23,560 nucleotides of DNA from positions 1 through 23,560 of the IMG/VR virus record IMGVR_UViG_3300031669_000238; one strand, given 5' to 3'. The notes under the pieces were generated by a model. That model was not told where the DNA came from and did not search any database. It saw nothing but the letters and a program-made list of their open reading frames with translations. This document shows positions 1 to 6,878 of this stretch, in pieces (position 1 is the stretch's first letter; the number at the start of each line of letters is the position of its first letter). The stretch is from a virus. The position numbers and the translations under genes were made by a program.

Positions 1-44
1 CCAACGTGTACTTCCGCAAGACCCAGGTGCTCAACTTGTTCTAA
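1..44 (+). CDS. 3' end of an upstream gene (partial)
   Basis: The frame from base 3 reads NVYFRKTQVLNLF and then TAA at 42-44. Only thirteen C-terminal residues are visible, too few for an assignment. The short aromatic and basic tail followed at once by a strong terminator would suit a highly expressed structural gene such as a capsid protein, but that is a guess. It is treated as real because the frame is open to the window edge and the terminator follows 25 bases later. Confidence 0.5.
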   Translation, partial: NVYFRKTQVLNLF

Positions 45-68
45 TCGACAAGCAGCATCTCGCAAAGG

Positions 69-89
69 ACCCGCTTCGGCGGGTTTTTT
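69..89 (+). terminator. Rho-independent terminator with UUCG tetraloop
   Basis: A perfect 6-bp stem ACCCGC/GCGGGT closes a TTCG loop (75-78) and is followed by six T residues (84-89). The C(UUCG)G tetraloop is exceptionally stable. It separates the upstream gene from the early block that starts at the promoter 32 bases downstream. Confidence 0.93.
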
Positions 90-120
90 GTTGGCCAGCC
101 AAAATAAGTCAAAATAATGC

Positions 121-149
121 TTGACATTCGGTATGGTTCCACATATAAT
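121..149 (+). promoter_or_regulatory. Consensus sigma-70 early promoter (P1)
   Basis: TTGACA (121-126), a 17-bp spacer, and TATAAT (144-149): both hexamers match the consensus exactly. The predicted start is near 156, giving a leader of about 28 nt to the ATG at 184. It follows directly after the terminator at 69-89 and presumably drives the accessory genes from 184 onward using unmodified host RNA polymerase. Confidence 0.92.
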
Positions 150-183
150 ATGTGTAGACAAGCTAACGCCAAGAGGAAGTATC

Positions 184-426
184 ATGAAGTTCACCCTGAA
201 AGCACTGAAAGCATGCATCCCCGGCATCGATCGGGCGCAGATTCGTCGTCGCGGTGAAAAAGAGTATCTCTGGGTCTATTCCGACGCCGAGAGCAATCAG
301 TTCACCCCAATGTGCCGGATGATGGGTGCGATACGCACTTACCTCAAGACCCAGGGCATCGACTGCTATGTCACGTCGGCAGGTTACGACTCAATGACCT
401 TCCGCCTCGACGTCAAACTCTACTGA
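184..426 (+). CDS. Unknown 80-aa early protein
   Basis: First gene after promoter P1. The ATG at 184 is preceded by AGAGGAAG, a good ribosome-binding site. The frame is open further upstream, but the TTG at 121 is the promoter -35 box and cannot be the start. The product is small and basic at its N-terminus (KFTLKALKACIPG, then RAQIRRRGEKEYLWVY), with alternating charged and aromatic residues that suggest a compact alpha/beta fold. There is no signal peptide or membrane segment. I do not recognise the family. The position, first behind a strong early promoter, is typical of small host-takeover proteins, but nothing in the sequence identifies a target. Confidence 0.8.
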   Translation: MKFTLKALKACIPGIDRAQIRRRGEKEYLWVYSDAESNQFTPMCRMMGAIRTYLKTQGIDCYVTSAGYDSMTFRLDVKLY

Positions 427-430
427 GAAT

Positions 431-479
431 ATCATGGCTCGCATCTGGTCCCAGCTCCAAAACAACATCTTCGACTTCG
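431..479 (+). repeat. Direct repeat copy 1 (5' end of gene 434)
   Basis: Bases 431-479 match 819-867 at 47 of 49 positions; the two differences flank one shared base near the middle. The repeat runs from three bases before the start codon through codon 15 (MARIWS-x-LQNNIFDF). It looks like a recent duplication of the 5' end of the helicase gene at 822. Confidence 0.95.
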
Positions 480-625
480 CGGTCGTTGAAGTCCACAACC
501 CGGACAATGGCTACGGCACGGCGATCCTCAAGATGTCGATTCCGTATATCGACATCTACAGCGAAGCGGTCAACGAGAAGGTTGTTGACCTGGTCGCCGC
601 TGTAATCGAAGAGGTGCAGTTGTGA
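434..625 (+). CDS. Unknown 63-aa protein sharing the helicase N-terminus
   Basis: The first 15 residues, MARIWSQLQNNIFDF, are almost identical to the first 15 of the helicase encoded at 822. From residue 16 the sequence is unrelated (AVVEVHNPDNGYGTAILKM and so on). This looks like a chimera in which a copied gene start, with its start-codon context, was joined to a different small domain. The body is acidic with alternating hydrophobics and no membrane segment. It begins 7 bases after the 184-426 gene, and its stop codon overlaps the GTG start of the next gene, which implies translational coupling. Function unknown. Confidence 0.72.
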   Translation: MARIWSQLQNNIFDFAVVEVHNPDNGYGTAILKMSIPYIDIYSEAVNEKVVDLVAAVIEEVQL

Positions 626-819
626 GCCAAGACCTTCTCGAGCAAATCGCCAAACTCACCTACATTGATGCCTTGCGCCTTCAGAGGTTCGAGCCCATCG
701 GTTCGCAGATGTATCAAGGCGTGGTGGGTGATGCTATGATGGCCCGGATGAAAGAATTGCAGAAAACCACCCCGGAAGCAGAGCGCATCGCGGCTTCCAA
801 ACAACTAGGCTGGAAATAA
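622..819 (+). CDS. Unknown 65-aa protein (GTG start)
   Basis: It starts with GTG at 622, overlapping the upstream stop (GTGA). GAGGTG at 611-616 is a strong ribosome-binding site five bases upstream, and no ATG lies in the correct region, so the GTG start is well supported. The product (MSQDLLEQIAKLTYIDALRL and on to KQLGWK) is predicted to be mostly alpha-helical, with a C-terminal half rich in Lys, Glu and Met. It ends three bases before the helicase ATG, so it probably sits in the same operon and is co-translated. No family recognised. Confidence 0.75.
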   Translation: MSQDLLEQIAKLTYIDALRLQRFEPIGSQMYQGVVGDAMMARMKELQKTTPEAERIAASKQLGWK

Positions 820-867
820 TCATGGCTCGCATCTGGTCCGACCTCCAAAACAACATCTTCGACTTCG
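819..867 (+). repeat. Direct repeat copy 2 (5' end of helicase gene)
   Basis: Second copy of the 49-base repeat at 431-479 (47/49 identical), covering the start codon and first 15 codons of the helicase. The copies lie 388 bases apart in the same orientation, so recombination between them would delete the 434 and 622 genes while leaving an intact helicase start. Confidence 0.95.
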
Positions 868-2267
868 TGTCCAACGGCAAGGGTTCTGCCATTGTGACCG
901 CCGTCGCGGGTTCCGGCAAGTCGACCACAGTCGAGAACGCCGCCAAGCTGGTTCGCGGGACGTCGATCGTCCTGGCTTTCAACAAGGCCATCGCCGAGGA
1001 GATGAAGGGTCGCGGTGTCAACGCCCGCACCTTCCACTCGGTGACCTACATGCCGGTGACCCAGGCCAAGAAGGCTGGCACGGTCGACATGGACAAGCTC
1101 AAGAACATCTGCAAGAACTGGTTGGATCGTGACGACCAGCGGAAATATGGCTACTTCATCCAGCGGCTGGTGGGCCTGGCGCGTCAGACGGGCATCGGCT
1201 GCCTGGTGGACGACGAGCCGCAGGCCTGGCAGGATATCGTGGACCATCACGACCTGGAGCTCGAGGCGACTGACGCCCGGATGCATACTGCTATCGACCT
1301 GGCGCGCCAGCTGCTCGTGATCTCGAACAAGTCGAAGAGTGTGGACTTCGATGACCTGCTCTACTTCGCGGTGATGGAGAACATCCGCCTCCCGCGTTTC
1401 GACGTCGTGTTCGTGGACGAGGCCCAGGACACCAACGCCATCCAGCGCGCCATCATCAAGATGATGCTGAAGCCGGGTGGTCGAGTAATCGCGGTGGGTG
1501 ACCCCGCGCAGGCCATCTACGGCTTCCGTGGCGCCGACTCGGATTCAATCGAACTGATCAAGCAGGCTTTCAACTGCATCGAGCTGCCGCTGAGCATCTC
1601 CTACCGCTGCCCGAAGGCGGTGGTGAACTACGCCCGTCAGTGGGTCTCGCACATTCAGCACACCGATGTCGCCGAGGACGGCGCCGTCAACGAGATGGGC
1701 AAGACCTGGAAGAATTCGATGTTCGCGTGCGGTGACCTGGTTGTCTGCCGTCGCACGGCACCGCTGGTGGAGCTCTGCTTCAGCCTGATCCGGGATCGCG
1801 TTGGTGCCAAGGTGCTCGGGAAGGACATCGGCACCGGTCTCAAGACGCTGATCCGTCGCATGGAGCCCAAGAGCATCGACGGTCTGATGGATCGCCTGGA
1901 GAAGTGGGTCGCGAAGGAAGAGCGCCGTCTCCAGGACGAGGACAAGCCCGAGAAGCTGCAAGTCATCCGTGATCGCGTGGACACCATCCGTGCCCTGGTT
2001 GACGGGCTGGGCCAGTCTGAGCGCACCATCAACGGTCTCCTGAAGTGCATCGACGAGATGTTCTCGGACAACGAGAACTCCTGCGTGATCCTGGCCACGA
2101 TCCACAAGTCCAAGGGCCTGGAGGCTGATCGTGTGTTCTGGCTGGACCGCGCCGGCTGCCCCGCCAATTGGTCCTCCAAGCCGTGGCAGGTACAGCAGGA
2201 AAAGAACCTCTGCTACGTCGCCACCACCCGCGCCAAGAAGGCGCTGTTCACCATCGAATTGAAGTAG
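822..2267 (+). CDS. UvrD/Rep-type superfamily 1 DNA helicase
   Basis: A 481-aa ATP-dependent helicase with the SF1A motifs in order: Walker A AGSGKST (29-35), Walker B VDEAQD (198-203), motif III GDPAQAIYGFRGAD (226-239), motif V TIHKSKGLEADRVF (426-439) and motif VI YVATTRAKK (465-473). This is the UvrD/PcrA/Rep pattern rather than the T4 Dda pattern. At 481 aa it is much shorter than cellular UvrD (about 720), so the accessory 1B/2B subdomains are probably reduced. It likely unwinds DNA 3' to 5' in replication or repair; polarity is family knowledge and is not visible here. It lies in the early block behind P1, separately from the replication operon, and its 5' end is duplicated at 434. Confidence 0.93.
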   Translation: MARIWSDLQNNIFDFVSNGKGSAIVTAVAGSGKSTTVENAAKLVRGTSIVLAFNKAIAEEMKGRGVNARTFHSVTYMPVTQAKKAGTVDMDKLKNICKNWLDRDDQRKYGYFIQRLVGLARQTGIGCLVDDEPQAWQDIVDHHDLELEATDARMHTAIDLARQLLVISNKSKSVDFDDLLYFAVMENIRLPRFDVVFVDEAQDTNAIQRAIIKMMLKPGGRVIAVGDPAQAIYGFRGADSDSIELIKQAFNCIELPLSISYRCPKAVVNYARQWVSHIQHTDVAEDGAVNEMGKTWKNSMFACGDLVVCRRTAPLVELCFSLIRDRVGAKVLGKDIGTGLKTLIRRMEPKSIDGLMDRLEKWVAKEERRLQDEDKPEKLQVIRDRVDTIRALVDGLGQSERTINGLLKCIDEMFSDNENSCVILATIHKSKGLEADRVFWLDRAGCPANWSSKPWQVQQEKNLCYVATTRAKKALFTIELK

Positions 2268-2277
2268 GAGATTCATC

Positions 2278-2478
2278 ATGATGCCGCGACTCATTGCTCT
2301 TGGTTGGACGGTTTGGATCTTCTTCATGTTTTTCGCGATGGTGTTCATCTGCTACACATGGCCCATCCTGATTCCGATACTCGCCCTTCTTTTCACATTC
2401 GGCTGCATATACTGTTGGATCCACGAAAGCATCATCCAGCACATGCAACCGCCCCGCGAATGCAACGATTCCTTATAG
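2278..2478 (+). CDS. Small two-segment membrane protein
   Basis: The ATG at 2278 follows TAGGAG (2265-2270) by seven bases; the second ATG, at 2281, is a possible alternative. The 66-aa product is dominated by two hydrophobic stretches, about residues 6-27 and 29-48, with a very short turn between them, and a polar tail (HESIIQHMQPPRECNDSL). It is predicted to be an inner-membrane hairpin. There is no cleavable signal peptide and no recognisable lysis-protein motif. It sits between early accessory genes, so a role in altering the host envelope or in superinfection exclusion is possible, but that is inference. Confidence 0.78.
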   Translation: MMPRLIALGWTVWIFFMFFAMVFICYTWPILIPILALLFTFGCIYCWIHESIIQHMQPPRECNDSL

Positions 2479-2487
2479 GAGAACCAC

Positions 2488-2736
2488 ATGGCACGTCCCG
2501 GTTTCGATACCAGTCCTCTTCTGGACAACGAGTTCAACAAGGCGAGCGTCGAGTACCTCAAGAGCATCAAGGCCCAGCCTGCTCCTGACGAGAACACCCC
2601 CGAGTTGCTGAGCAACACCATCAAGCGCCTGAACGTCGAGCCCACGGCACGTCAGATCGTTTTCACGATGCAGAAGACGGGCCTCACGGAAGAGCAGATT
2701 CGTGAGGTGTATGCCTGCATGTGGCTGCAAGGATAG
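2488..2736 (+). CDS. Unknown 82-aa protein
   Basis: The ATG at 2488 is preceded by AGGAG at a normal distance, and the gene begins 9 bases after the membrane-protein gene. The product starts MARPGFDTSPLLDNEFNKAS and ends VYACMWLQG. Predicted helices cover most of its length, and the region TARQIVFTMQKTGLTEEQIR resembles a small helix-turn-helix or UBA-like segment, but not clearly enough to name. It ends four bases before the -35 box of promoter P2. No function assigned. Confidence 0.78.
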   Translation: MARPGFDTSPLLDNEFNKASVEYLKSIKAQPAPDENTPELLSNTIKRLNVEPTARQIVFTMQKTGLTEEQIREVYACMWLQG

Positions 2737-2739
2737 GGC

Positions 2740-2768
2740 TTGACATTTTGATTCGCAGGTGCTACAAT
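2740..2768 (+). promoter_or_regulatory. Sigma-70 promoter (P2)
   Basis: TTGACA (2740-2745), 17-bp spacer, TACAAT (2763-2768), one mismatch from consensus in the -10. The -35 is followed by ATTT where P1, P3 and P4 have ATTCG. The predicted start near 2775 gives a leader of about 28 nt to the ATG at 2803, the same leader length as for P1. Confidence 0.87.
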
Positions 2769-2802
2769 AGTCTGTAAACTCAATCAACCTCGGAGATACA
2801 TC

Positions 2803-3162
2803 ATGGCTCAAGCAGTCAAAAATGTCAGGACCCGCATCGTCCAGCGTCCTGTCACGATCGAATGTGTTCGTGTGAACCTGGACCTGAACATCAAGGAGGC
2901 GGAGTTTCTTCTTTTCCTGCTGGACAGGGTTGCGGGTGATCCCGCCAAATCACCGCGCAAGTTTGCCGACACTATCAATACCGCCTTGCGAAATGCGTCA
3001 ATCGCGGATCCAGGGTACACTTCAGATGCGTGTGAAAGTCCACAAACCGGGCGTCCTGTCATCATGTTCAAGGACAACGCCAACACACCGGAAAAGCGCC
3101 GCCTCAAGGCTGCCTACTACGAGTATCCTGAAGGCTTGCTTTCTGCCGACTCGAGCGACTGA
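2803..3162 (+). CDS. Unknown 119-aa early protein
   Basis: First gene behind promoter P2, with a CGGAG ribosome-binding site and ATG at 2803. The product is hydrophilic: a basic N-terminus (NVRTRIVQRPVTIECVRVNLDL), a helical middle (IKEAEFLLFLLDRVAG) and an acidic C-terminus. No cysteine clusters, membrane segments or nucleotide-binding loops are visible. Its own promoter and short leader suggest strong early expression, like the first gene of the block. I do not recognise the family. Confidence 0.8.
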   Translation: MAQAVKNVRTRIVQRPVTIECVRVNLDLNIKEAEFLLFLLDRVAGDPAKSPRKFADTINTALRNASIADPGYTSDACESPQTGRPVIMFKDNANTPEKRRLKAAYYEYPEGLLSADSSD

Positions 3163-3163
3163 G

Positions 3164-3186
3164 AGAGCCAGGATTTCCTGGGCTCT
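3164..3186 (+). terminator. Possible terminator or processing hairpin
   Basis: Just after the stop codon at 3160-3162, AGAGCCAGG (3164-3172) pairs with CCTGGGCTCT (3177-3186) around a 4-base loop, with one bulged base. No run of T residues follows (only TCTTGATTT), so as an intrinsic terminator it would be weak. It may instead protect or process the transcript 3' end. Confidence 0.35.
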
Positions 3187-3243
3187 AGGCTCTTGATTTG
3201 AAAGACGTAAAAACACCGCAAAAACCTAAACCCTGAGATATCA

Positions 3244-3263
3244 ACCGGCCCTGGTGGGTTGGT
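3244..3263 (+). promoter_or_regulatory. Leader hairpin upstream of the HAD phosphatase gene
   Basis: ACCGGCCC (3244-3251) pairs with GGGTTGGT (3256-3263) around TGGT, giving eight pairs, two of them G-U in RNA. G-U pairs work only in RNA, so this is an RNA structure rather than a DNA palindrome. It ends 16 bases before the ATG at 3280. Together with the hairpin at 3164 it fills the 117-base gap between the genes. The function could be translational control or processing. Confidence 0.35.
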
Positions 3264-3279
3264 ACCATCTGGAAATATC

Positions 3280-3867
3280 ATGAGCCAAAAGCGACTCGTA
3301 ATCTTCGATGTTGACGACACACTCTGCTTCTTCACGGCGGGTTTCAACCGCTGGATGGCCGAGAAGTTCAAGTGCCCTGTCCGAGACCCTGCCACCCAGG
3401 CCAAATATGTGCTGATGGAACCGTTCAAACGGCACACCAACTGGACAGCCATCGAGGCCCTCAAGGATTTCGAAAGCACGAACTGGTTCAGAGAACACAT
3501 GGAACCCACGGGTCACATGAAACTGCTCAAGCGTTTCATTGCCCATGGTGTGTATGACGTGATGTTGCTCACGGCGCGTGGCTGGATGAAGAATCCAATC
3601 CCCGACACCCAGGCCTGGATGACCAAAAACGGTGTCGACAAAAAGGACTATCAACTGCACGTCCTGGAGCTCCACGAATCCAAGGCAGACTTCATCAACA
3701 AACTGAACCGTGATGTTTCGTTGGTCCTGGACGATAATCCTCACCACCTCGAGGAGATCCTCGCGAAATGCAAGCAGGTGGAAACCATCTCAATTTCCAC
3801 CCAGGCCTGGAACCAACATCTGCAAGACGGGTTTGTGCATCTGCACCCCGGCAACCCACAACTGTAG
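3280..3867 (+). CDS. HAD-superfamily phosphatase
   Basis: A 195-aa HAD hydrolase. Motif I is FDVDDT (9-14), giving nucleophile D10 and acid/base D12; motif II is LLTAR (96-100); a candidate motif III lysine is K135; motif IV is LVLDDNPHH (148-156). The small cap region between motifs I and II and the overall size fit phage 5'-nucleotidases or the phosphatase half of polynucleotide kinase/phosphatase, without any kinase domain here. The frame extends upstream to a TTG at 3259 inside the leader hairpin, but the ATG at 3280 is the better start. It sits nine bases ahead of the dNMP kinase gene, which suggests a joint role in nucleotide metabolism; the substrate is not determined. Confidence 0.85.
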   Translation: MSQKRLVIFDVDDTLCFFTAGFNRWMAEKFKCPVRDPATQAKYVLMEPFKRHTNWTAIEALKDFESTNWFREHMEPTGHMKLLKRFIAHGVYDVMLLTARGWMKNPIPDTQAWMTKNGVDKKDYQLHVLELHESKADFINKLNRDVSLVLDDNPHHLEEILAKCKQVETISISTQAWNQHLQDGFVHLHPGNPQL

Positions 3868-3876
3868 GAGAAAACT

Positions 3877-4440
3877 TTGACAAGAATCAAAGACGCGAAA
3901 CTGATTGGTATCTGCGGAGTCATGAACGCCGGCAAGGATACGGTTGCCAATCTCATCATTGCCCGGCGCCCTCGAGAGCTACGCCGATATGCCTTCGCAT
4001 CACCTCTCAAGGCAGGGGTGAAGGCGATGTTTGACTGGACGGACGAGGACATCGAGAACCGCCAGAAAAAGGAAGCTATCGATCCTCGTTGGGGCTTCAG
4101 CCCGCGCACCGCAATGCAGAAGCTCGGGACTGAGTATGGACGCGAGTGCCTCCGCTCCGATATTTGGGTGCACGCTGCCCTGAACAAGCATCTGAAGTCG
4201 CTCGATGCAGGGAAGGGTACTATCATCACGGATGTGCGTTTCGAGAACGAGGCTGCCTGGGTTCGTTTGCAGCCCGACTCTATCTTGATTCATGTGATGA
4301 ATCCCGAGCATGACTACACAGCTCCCGTGAAGCATGTGTCCGAGAATGGGGTCGCGTTCTGTAATGGGGATGTTCAGATCCAGAATGACAAGCGTCGTGG
4401 CTTCGCCCATTTGCACGATTGCCTTCTCTCACATTGGTGA
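3877..4440 (+). CDS. Deoxynucleoside monophosphate kinase (T4 gp1-like), TTG start
   Basis: A 187-aa protein resembling T4 gene 1 dNMP kinase, which phosphorylates dNMPs to dNDPs for phage DNA synthesis. Visible are the P-loop GVMNAGKDT (14-22), the conserved segment LGTEYGRECLRSDIWVHAAL and the TDVRFENEA segment typical of the family. It is shorter than T4 gp1 (241 aa). Translation starts at TTG: TAGGAG (3865-3870) lies six bases upstream and no ATG or GTG is available at the N-terminus. A weak start codon may limit expression. The stop is six bases before the GATAAATA late-promoter element. Confidence in the family is high; substrate range in a phage with modified DNA is unknown. Confidence 0.88.
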   Translation: MTRIKDAKLIGICGVMNAGKDTVANLIIARRPRELRRYAFASPLKAGVKAMFDWTDEDIENRQKKEAIDPRWGFSPRTAMQKLGTEYGRECLRSDIWVHAALNKHLKSLDAGKGTIITDVRFENEAAWVRLQPDSILIHVMNPEHDYTAPVKHVSENGVAFCNGDVQIQNDKRRGFAHLHDCLLSHW

Positions 4441-4445
4441 AGCCC

Positions 4446-4453
4446 GATAAATA
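4446..4453 (+). promoter_or_regulatory. Candidate T4-type late promoter (GATAAATA)
   Basis: GATAAATA matches seven of eight bases of the T4 late element TATAAATA, which is read by gp55-RNA polymerase loaded by the sliding clamp. Both gp55 and gp45 are encoded in this window. The element sits in the non-coding gap right before a tail-type structural gene, exactly where a late promoter is expected. The predicted start, about 6-7 bases downstream, is near 4460. Confidence 0.68.
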
Positions 4454-4485
4454 TACGATCAAGCAGACAAGCTCGGATCGTATAT
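4451..4485 (+). promoter_or_regulatory. Inverted repeat masking the tail-gene start codon
   Basis: ATATACGATC (4451-4460) and GATCGTATAT (4476-4485) are perfect 10-bp inverted copies around a 15-base loop that contains an inner AGC/GCT pair. The 3' arm includes the A and T of the ATG at 4484. In a read-through transcript the start codon would be locked in the stem. In a transcript started at the late promoter (near 4460) the 5' arm is missing, so the start is free. T4 uses this arrangement for genes such as e and soc. A DNA operator is the alternative reading. Confidence 0.7.
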
Positions 4486-4960
4486 GGCCAATGTAGTTGT
4501 CAATCGCAATCCAGCCCTCCAAACCAGTTACAAGCTGGTGATACCGGGGCTGGAATCCTTTAACTACTTCATCACGATGACGAGTCTTCCGGGCCTGAAT
4601 GCCTCGGGTATCGACACCCCGTTCCAAAATCAGCAGGCATCGGCTCCCTCCAATCGGATCGAGTATGACCCCCTGAACTGCGATTTCATCGTGGCGGAAG
4701 ACTATGCCAACCACACGCAGCTTCGTTTGTGGATGCACGCCTTCCAGTTGGGCGGGGATCCGATGTGGAGCACCACCAAGAACATCAATCTGTTCATCAT
4801 GAACTCGAACATGGTCCCCGCGTTGCGTGTGGAATTCATGTATGCCTACCCGACCTCTCTCGGGGCGGTTAGCCTCACCAGCGACACCTCGGACAACGAG
4901 GCGATCACATCCACCGCAACATTTCGCTATCAGTACTACGACATCTATTCGGTGATCTAA
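4484..4960 (+). CDS. gp19-family tail-tube-like structural protein
   Basis: A 158-aa protein close in length to T4 tail tube gp19 (163 aa). The pattern matches the gp19/tail-tube fold: an N-terminal SYKLVIPGL strand, a central ITMTSLPGLNASGI segment, then RIEYDPLNCDFIVAEDY...LRLWMHAF and a C-terminal beta-rich FRYQYYDIYSVI. It may be the tube protein itself or a baseplate/tube-initiator paralogue (gp54/gp48 role); I cannot decide between these. There is no good ribosome-binding site, only GGA six bases upstream, and the ATG lies in an inverted repeat. Its TAA overlaps the uvsY ATG (TAATG), so uvsY and uvsW should be co-transcribed from the late promoter. Confidence 0.78.
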   Translation: MANVVVNRNPALQTSYKLVIPGLESFNYFITMTSLPGLNASGIDTPFQNQQASAPSNRIEYDPLNCDFIVAEDYANHTQLRLWMHAFQLGGDPMWSTTKNINLFIMNSNMVPALRVEFMYAYPTSLGAVSLTSDTSDNEAITSTATFRYQYYDIYSVI

Positions 4961-5388
4961 TGAAAATTGATGAGCTGTCTGCCGAAATTCAGGTGGACTC
5001 TGTGATCGACAATGCCGAGCTGGACCGTGAAGCTCTCAAGATTCCGATGCTCCATGCGAAATACTATCGGTTCTTCATTGATGAGCTCCGTCACACAAAG
5101 GCGCTGGACCAGAAACTGAAGGAGGTCAAGCGAGCAAGGTCTGATTACTATCTCGGGAAGGCTGACGACGGGGTTTATCTGGACGAGCCCTTGGACTTCA
5201 AGGTTCTCAAGGCGGACTTGGACTTGTACCTGGAGTCTGATGCCAAGTATTCCGAGATCCTCATGCGCCGCGACCTCCAGAAGATGAAGACGCAGATGCT
5301 CGAGGATTTCATCAAGACAATCAACAACCGTTCGTTTCTCATCAACAACGCCATCGCGTGGCAGAAGTTCAAGGCAGGTCTTTCATGA
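4960..5388 (+). CDS. uvsY: UvsY-like recombination mediator
   Basis: A 142-aa protein matching T4 UvsY (137 aa), which loads UvsX recombinase onto ssDNA covered by the single-strand binding protein. The best match is the basic DNA-binding segment KRARSDYYLGKADDGV, like T4's LKARLDYYSGRGDG. The C-terminal RSFLINNAIAWQKFKAGLS parallels T4's RGFAIKHIQDMRAFEAGK. It is predominantly helical, as expected of the heptameric mediator. The start overlaps the upstream stop, and its own stop overlaps the uvsW ATG (ATGA). The uvsY-uvsW adjacency is as in T4, which supports the assignment. Confidence 0.87.
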   Translation: MKIDELSAEIQVDSVIDNAELDREALKIPMLHAKYYRFFIDELRHTKALDQKLKEVKRARSDYYLGKADDGVYLDEPLDFKVLKADLDLYLESDAKYSEILMRRDLQKMKTQMLEDFIKTINNRSFLINNAIAWQKFKAGLS

Positions 5389-6878
5389 TCGATGTGAAAA
5401 TCGTTCCAGTCAATCAGTTGTATGTGCGGCTGGAATGCGACGCTGGCCTCGGCTACGAAATCGCGGAAGAGTTTTCGTTCTACGTGCCGGGCTACAAATT
5501 CATGCCCACGTTCAAGTCTGGACGTTGGGATGGACGTGTCAAACTTTTCAATCGACAGACACACCAAATCTATCGTGGCTTGCTACCCAAGGTCTGCTCC
5601 TGGTTGACCGAACAAAAGTATCTGTTCGAGATCGAGAACAAGGCCGCGCTTCGCCCTGTGGTGCCGTATGATGCCGAATGGCTGAACCACTGGGCCGAGT
5701 ATTCCAAGTTCGAGCCCCGCGACTACCAGATCAAGGCTTTCGAGGGCGCCATGCGCCTCAACCAGGCCATGGTTCTATCCCCAACATCGTCCGGCAAGTC
5801 CTTGATCATCTATCTGATGATCCAATACATGCTCGAGAAGAATGAGGGCGACATCCTGCTCATCGTGCCGCGAACCGCGCTGGTCGAGCAGATGTATACC
5901 GATTTCCAAGACTACGAAGTCGAGGCAGGTTGGACCGAAAACAACTGCCATCGCATCCATTCGGGCGCCGACAAGGCCACCGGAAAGCGAGTGATCATTA
6001 CCACCTGGCAGTCGATTTTCCGTCTCAAGCCAACTTGGTTCGCGGGCTTCAGCACCCTTTTGTGCGATGAGGCGCATGAAGCCGACGCCAAGAGTATCAC
6101 AGGCATCGTGGACAACATGAAGAACGCTCCCGTCCGCATTGGCCTGACGGGCACCTTGGATGGCACGGTGATGCATGCTTACGAGATGGAAGGGCGCTTT
6201 GGCCCCATTCTCAAGTATGTCACGACCAAGCAGCTGATGGACGAGGGGCATATTGCGCCACTCGAAATCACTTGCTTCCGGCTGCAATACTCCAAGGAGG
6301 ATGCTGAAATTGTACATCACTTGGACTACCAAGGCGAGATTGACTTCCTGATCACGCACGAGAAGCGCAACAAGTTCATGGTGAACCTGGCCTTGAACTC
6401 GACAGGCAACACGCTGATGCTTTTCAACTTCATCGATCGTCATGGCAAGATGATCCTCGAGATGCTGGCCAAAAAGGCAGCCGAGAAGGGCAAGCGCATC
6501 CATTACATCGACGGTTCGGTGGCCGTCAAGGCGCGTGAAGAGATCCGCGCGATCCTGGAAAAGGAGGACAATGCGATCCTCTTGGCTTCTTTCGGGACAC
6601 TCTCCACTGGAACCAACATCAAGAACCTGCACAACGCTATTTTCTGTCATCCATACAAGGCCAAGATCAAGATTCTCCAGTCGATTGGACGTATCCTGCG
6701 ACTGGCTGCCGGGAAAGGCACCGCGACCCTGTTCGATTTTGGTGACGATTTGGTTTACAAGACCAAAAAGGGCACCGAGAAAATCAATATCACGATGCGA
6801 CACTTCATCGAGCGCATCCAATCCTATCAGTCCGAACAGTTCACATACAAAATCGTTACGGTTCCCATTTCAGGTTGA
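5385..6878 (+). CDS. uvsW: UvsW-type ATP-dependent helicase
   Basis: A 497-aa SF2 helicase (T4 UvsW is 503 aa) that in T4 unwinds R-loops and branched DNA and drives the switch to recombination-dependent replication. Motifs: Walker A SPTSSGKS (132-139), DEAH box (228-231), motif III GLTGTL (253-258), motif VI QSIGRILR (432-439). The N-terminal ~110 residues, with FKSGRWDGRVKLFNRQT, form the UvsW-specific substrate-binding domain. The start chosen is the ATG at 5385 overlapping the uvsY stop; an in-frame GTG at 5358 lies inside uvsY and is unlikely. The stop overlaps a perfect sigma-70 promoter (6875-6903). Confidence 0.94.
   Translation: MIDVKIVPVNQLYVRLECDAGLGYEIAEEFSFYVPGYKFMPTFKSGRWDGRVKLFNRQTHQIYRGLLPKVCSWLTEQKYLFEIENKAALRPVVPYDAEWLNHWAEYSKFEPRDYQIKAFEGAMRLNQAMVLSPTSSGKSLIIYLMIQYMLEKNEGDILLIVPRTALVEQMYTDFQDYEVEAGWTENNCHRIHSGADKATGKRVIITTWQSIFRLKPTWFAGFSTLLCDEAHEADAKSITGIVDNMKNAPVRIGLTGTLDGTVMHAYEMEGRFGPILKYVTTKQLMDEGHIAPLEITCFRLQYSKEDAEIVHHLDYQGEIDFLITHEKRNKFMVNLALNSTGNTLMLFNFIDRHGKMILEMLAKKAAEKGKRIHYIDGSVAVKAREEIRAILEKEDNAILLASFGTLSTGTNIKNLHNAIFCHPYKAKIKILQSIGRILRLAAGKGTATLFDFGDDLVYKTKKGTEKINITMRHFIERIQSYQSEQFTYKIVTVPISG

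Noticed and set aside
121-183. TTG start at 121 extending the first early gene by 21 residues
   Set aside because: The TTG is the -35 box of a perfect promoter; transcription begins after it, and ATG 184 has a good ribosome-binding site.
3259-3279. TTG start at 3259 for the HAD phosphatase
   Set aside because: It lies in the leader hairpin, and the HAD motif I begins correctly just after the ATG at 3280.
5358-5384. GTG start at 5358 for uvsW
   Set aside because: It would add nine residues inside uvsY; the ATG at 5385 overlapping the uvsY stop fits the coupling pattern and T4 UvsW length.
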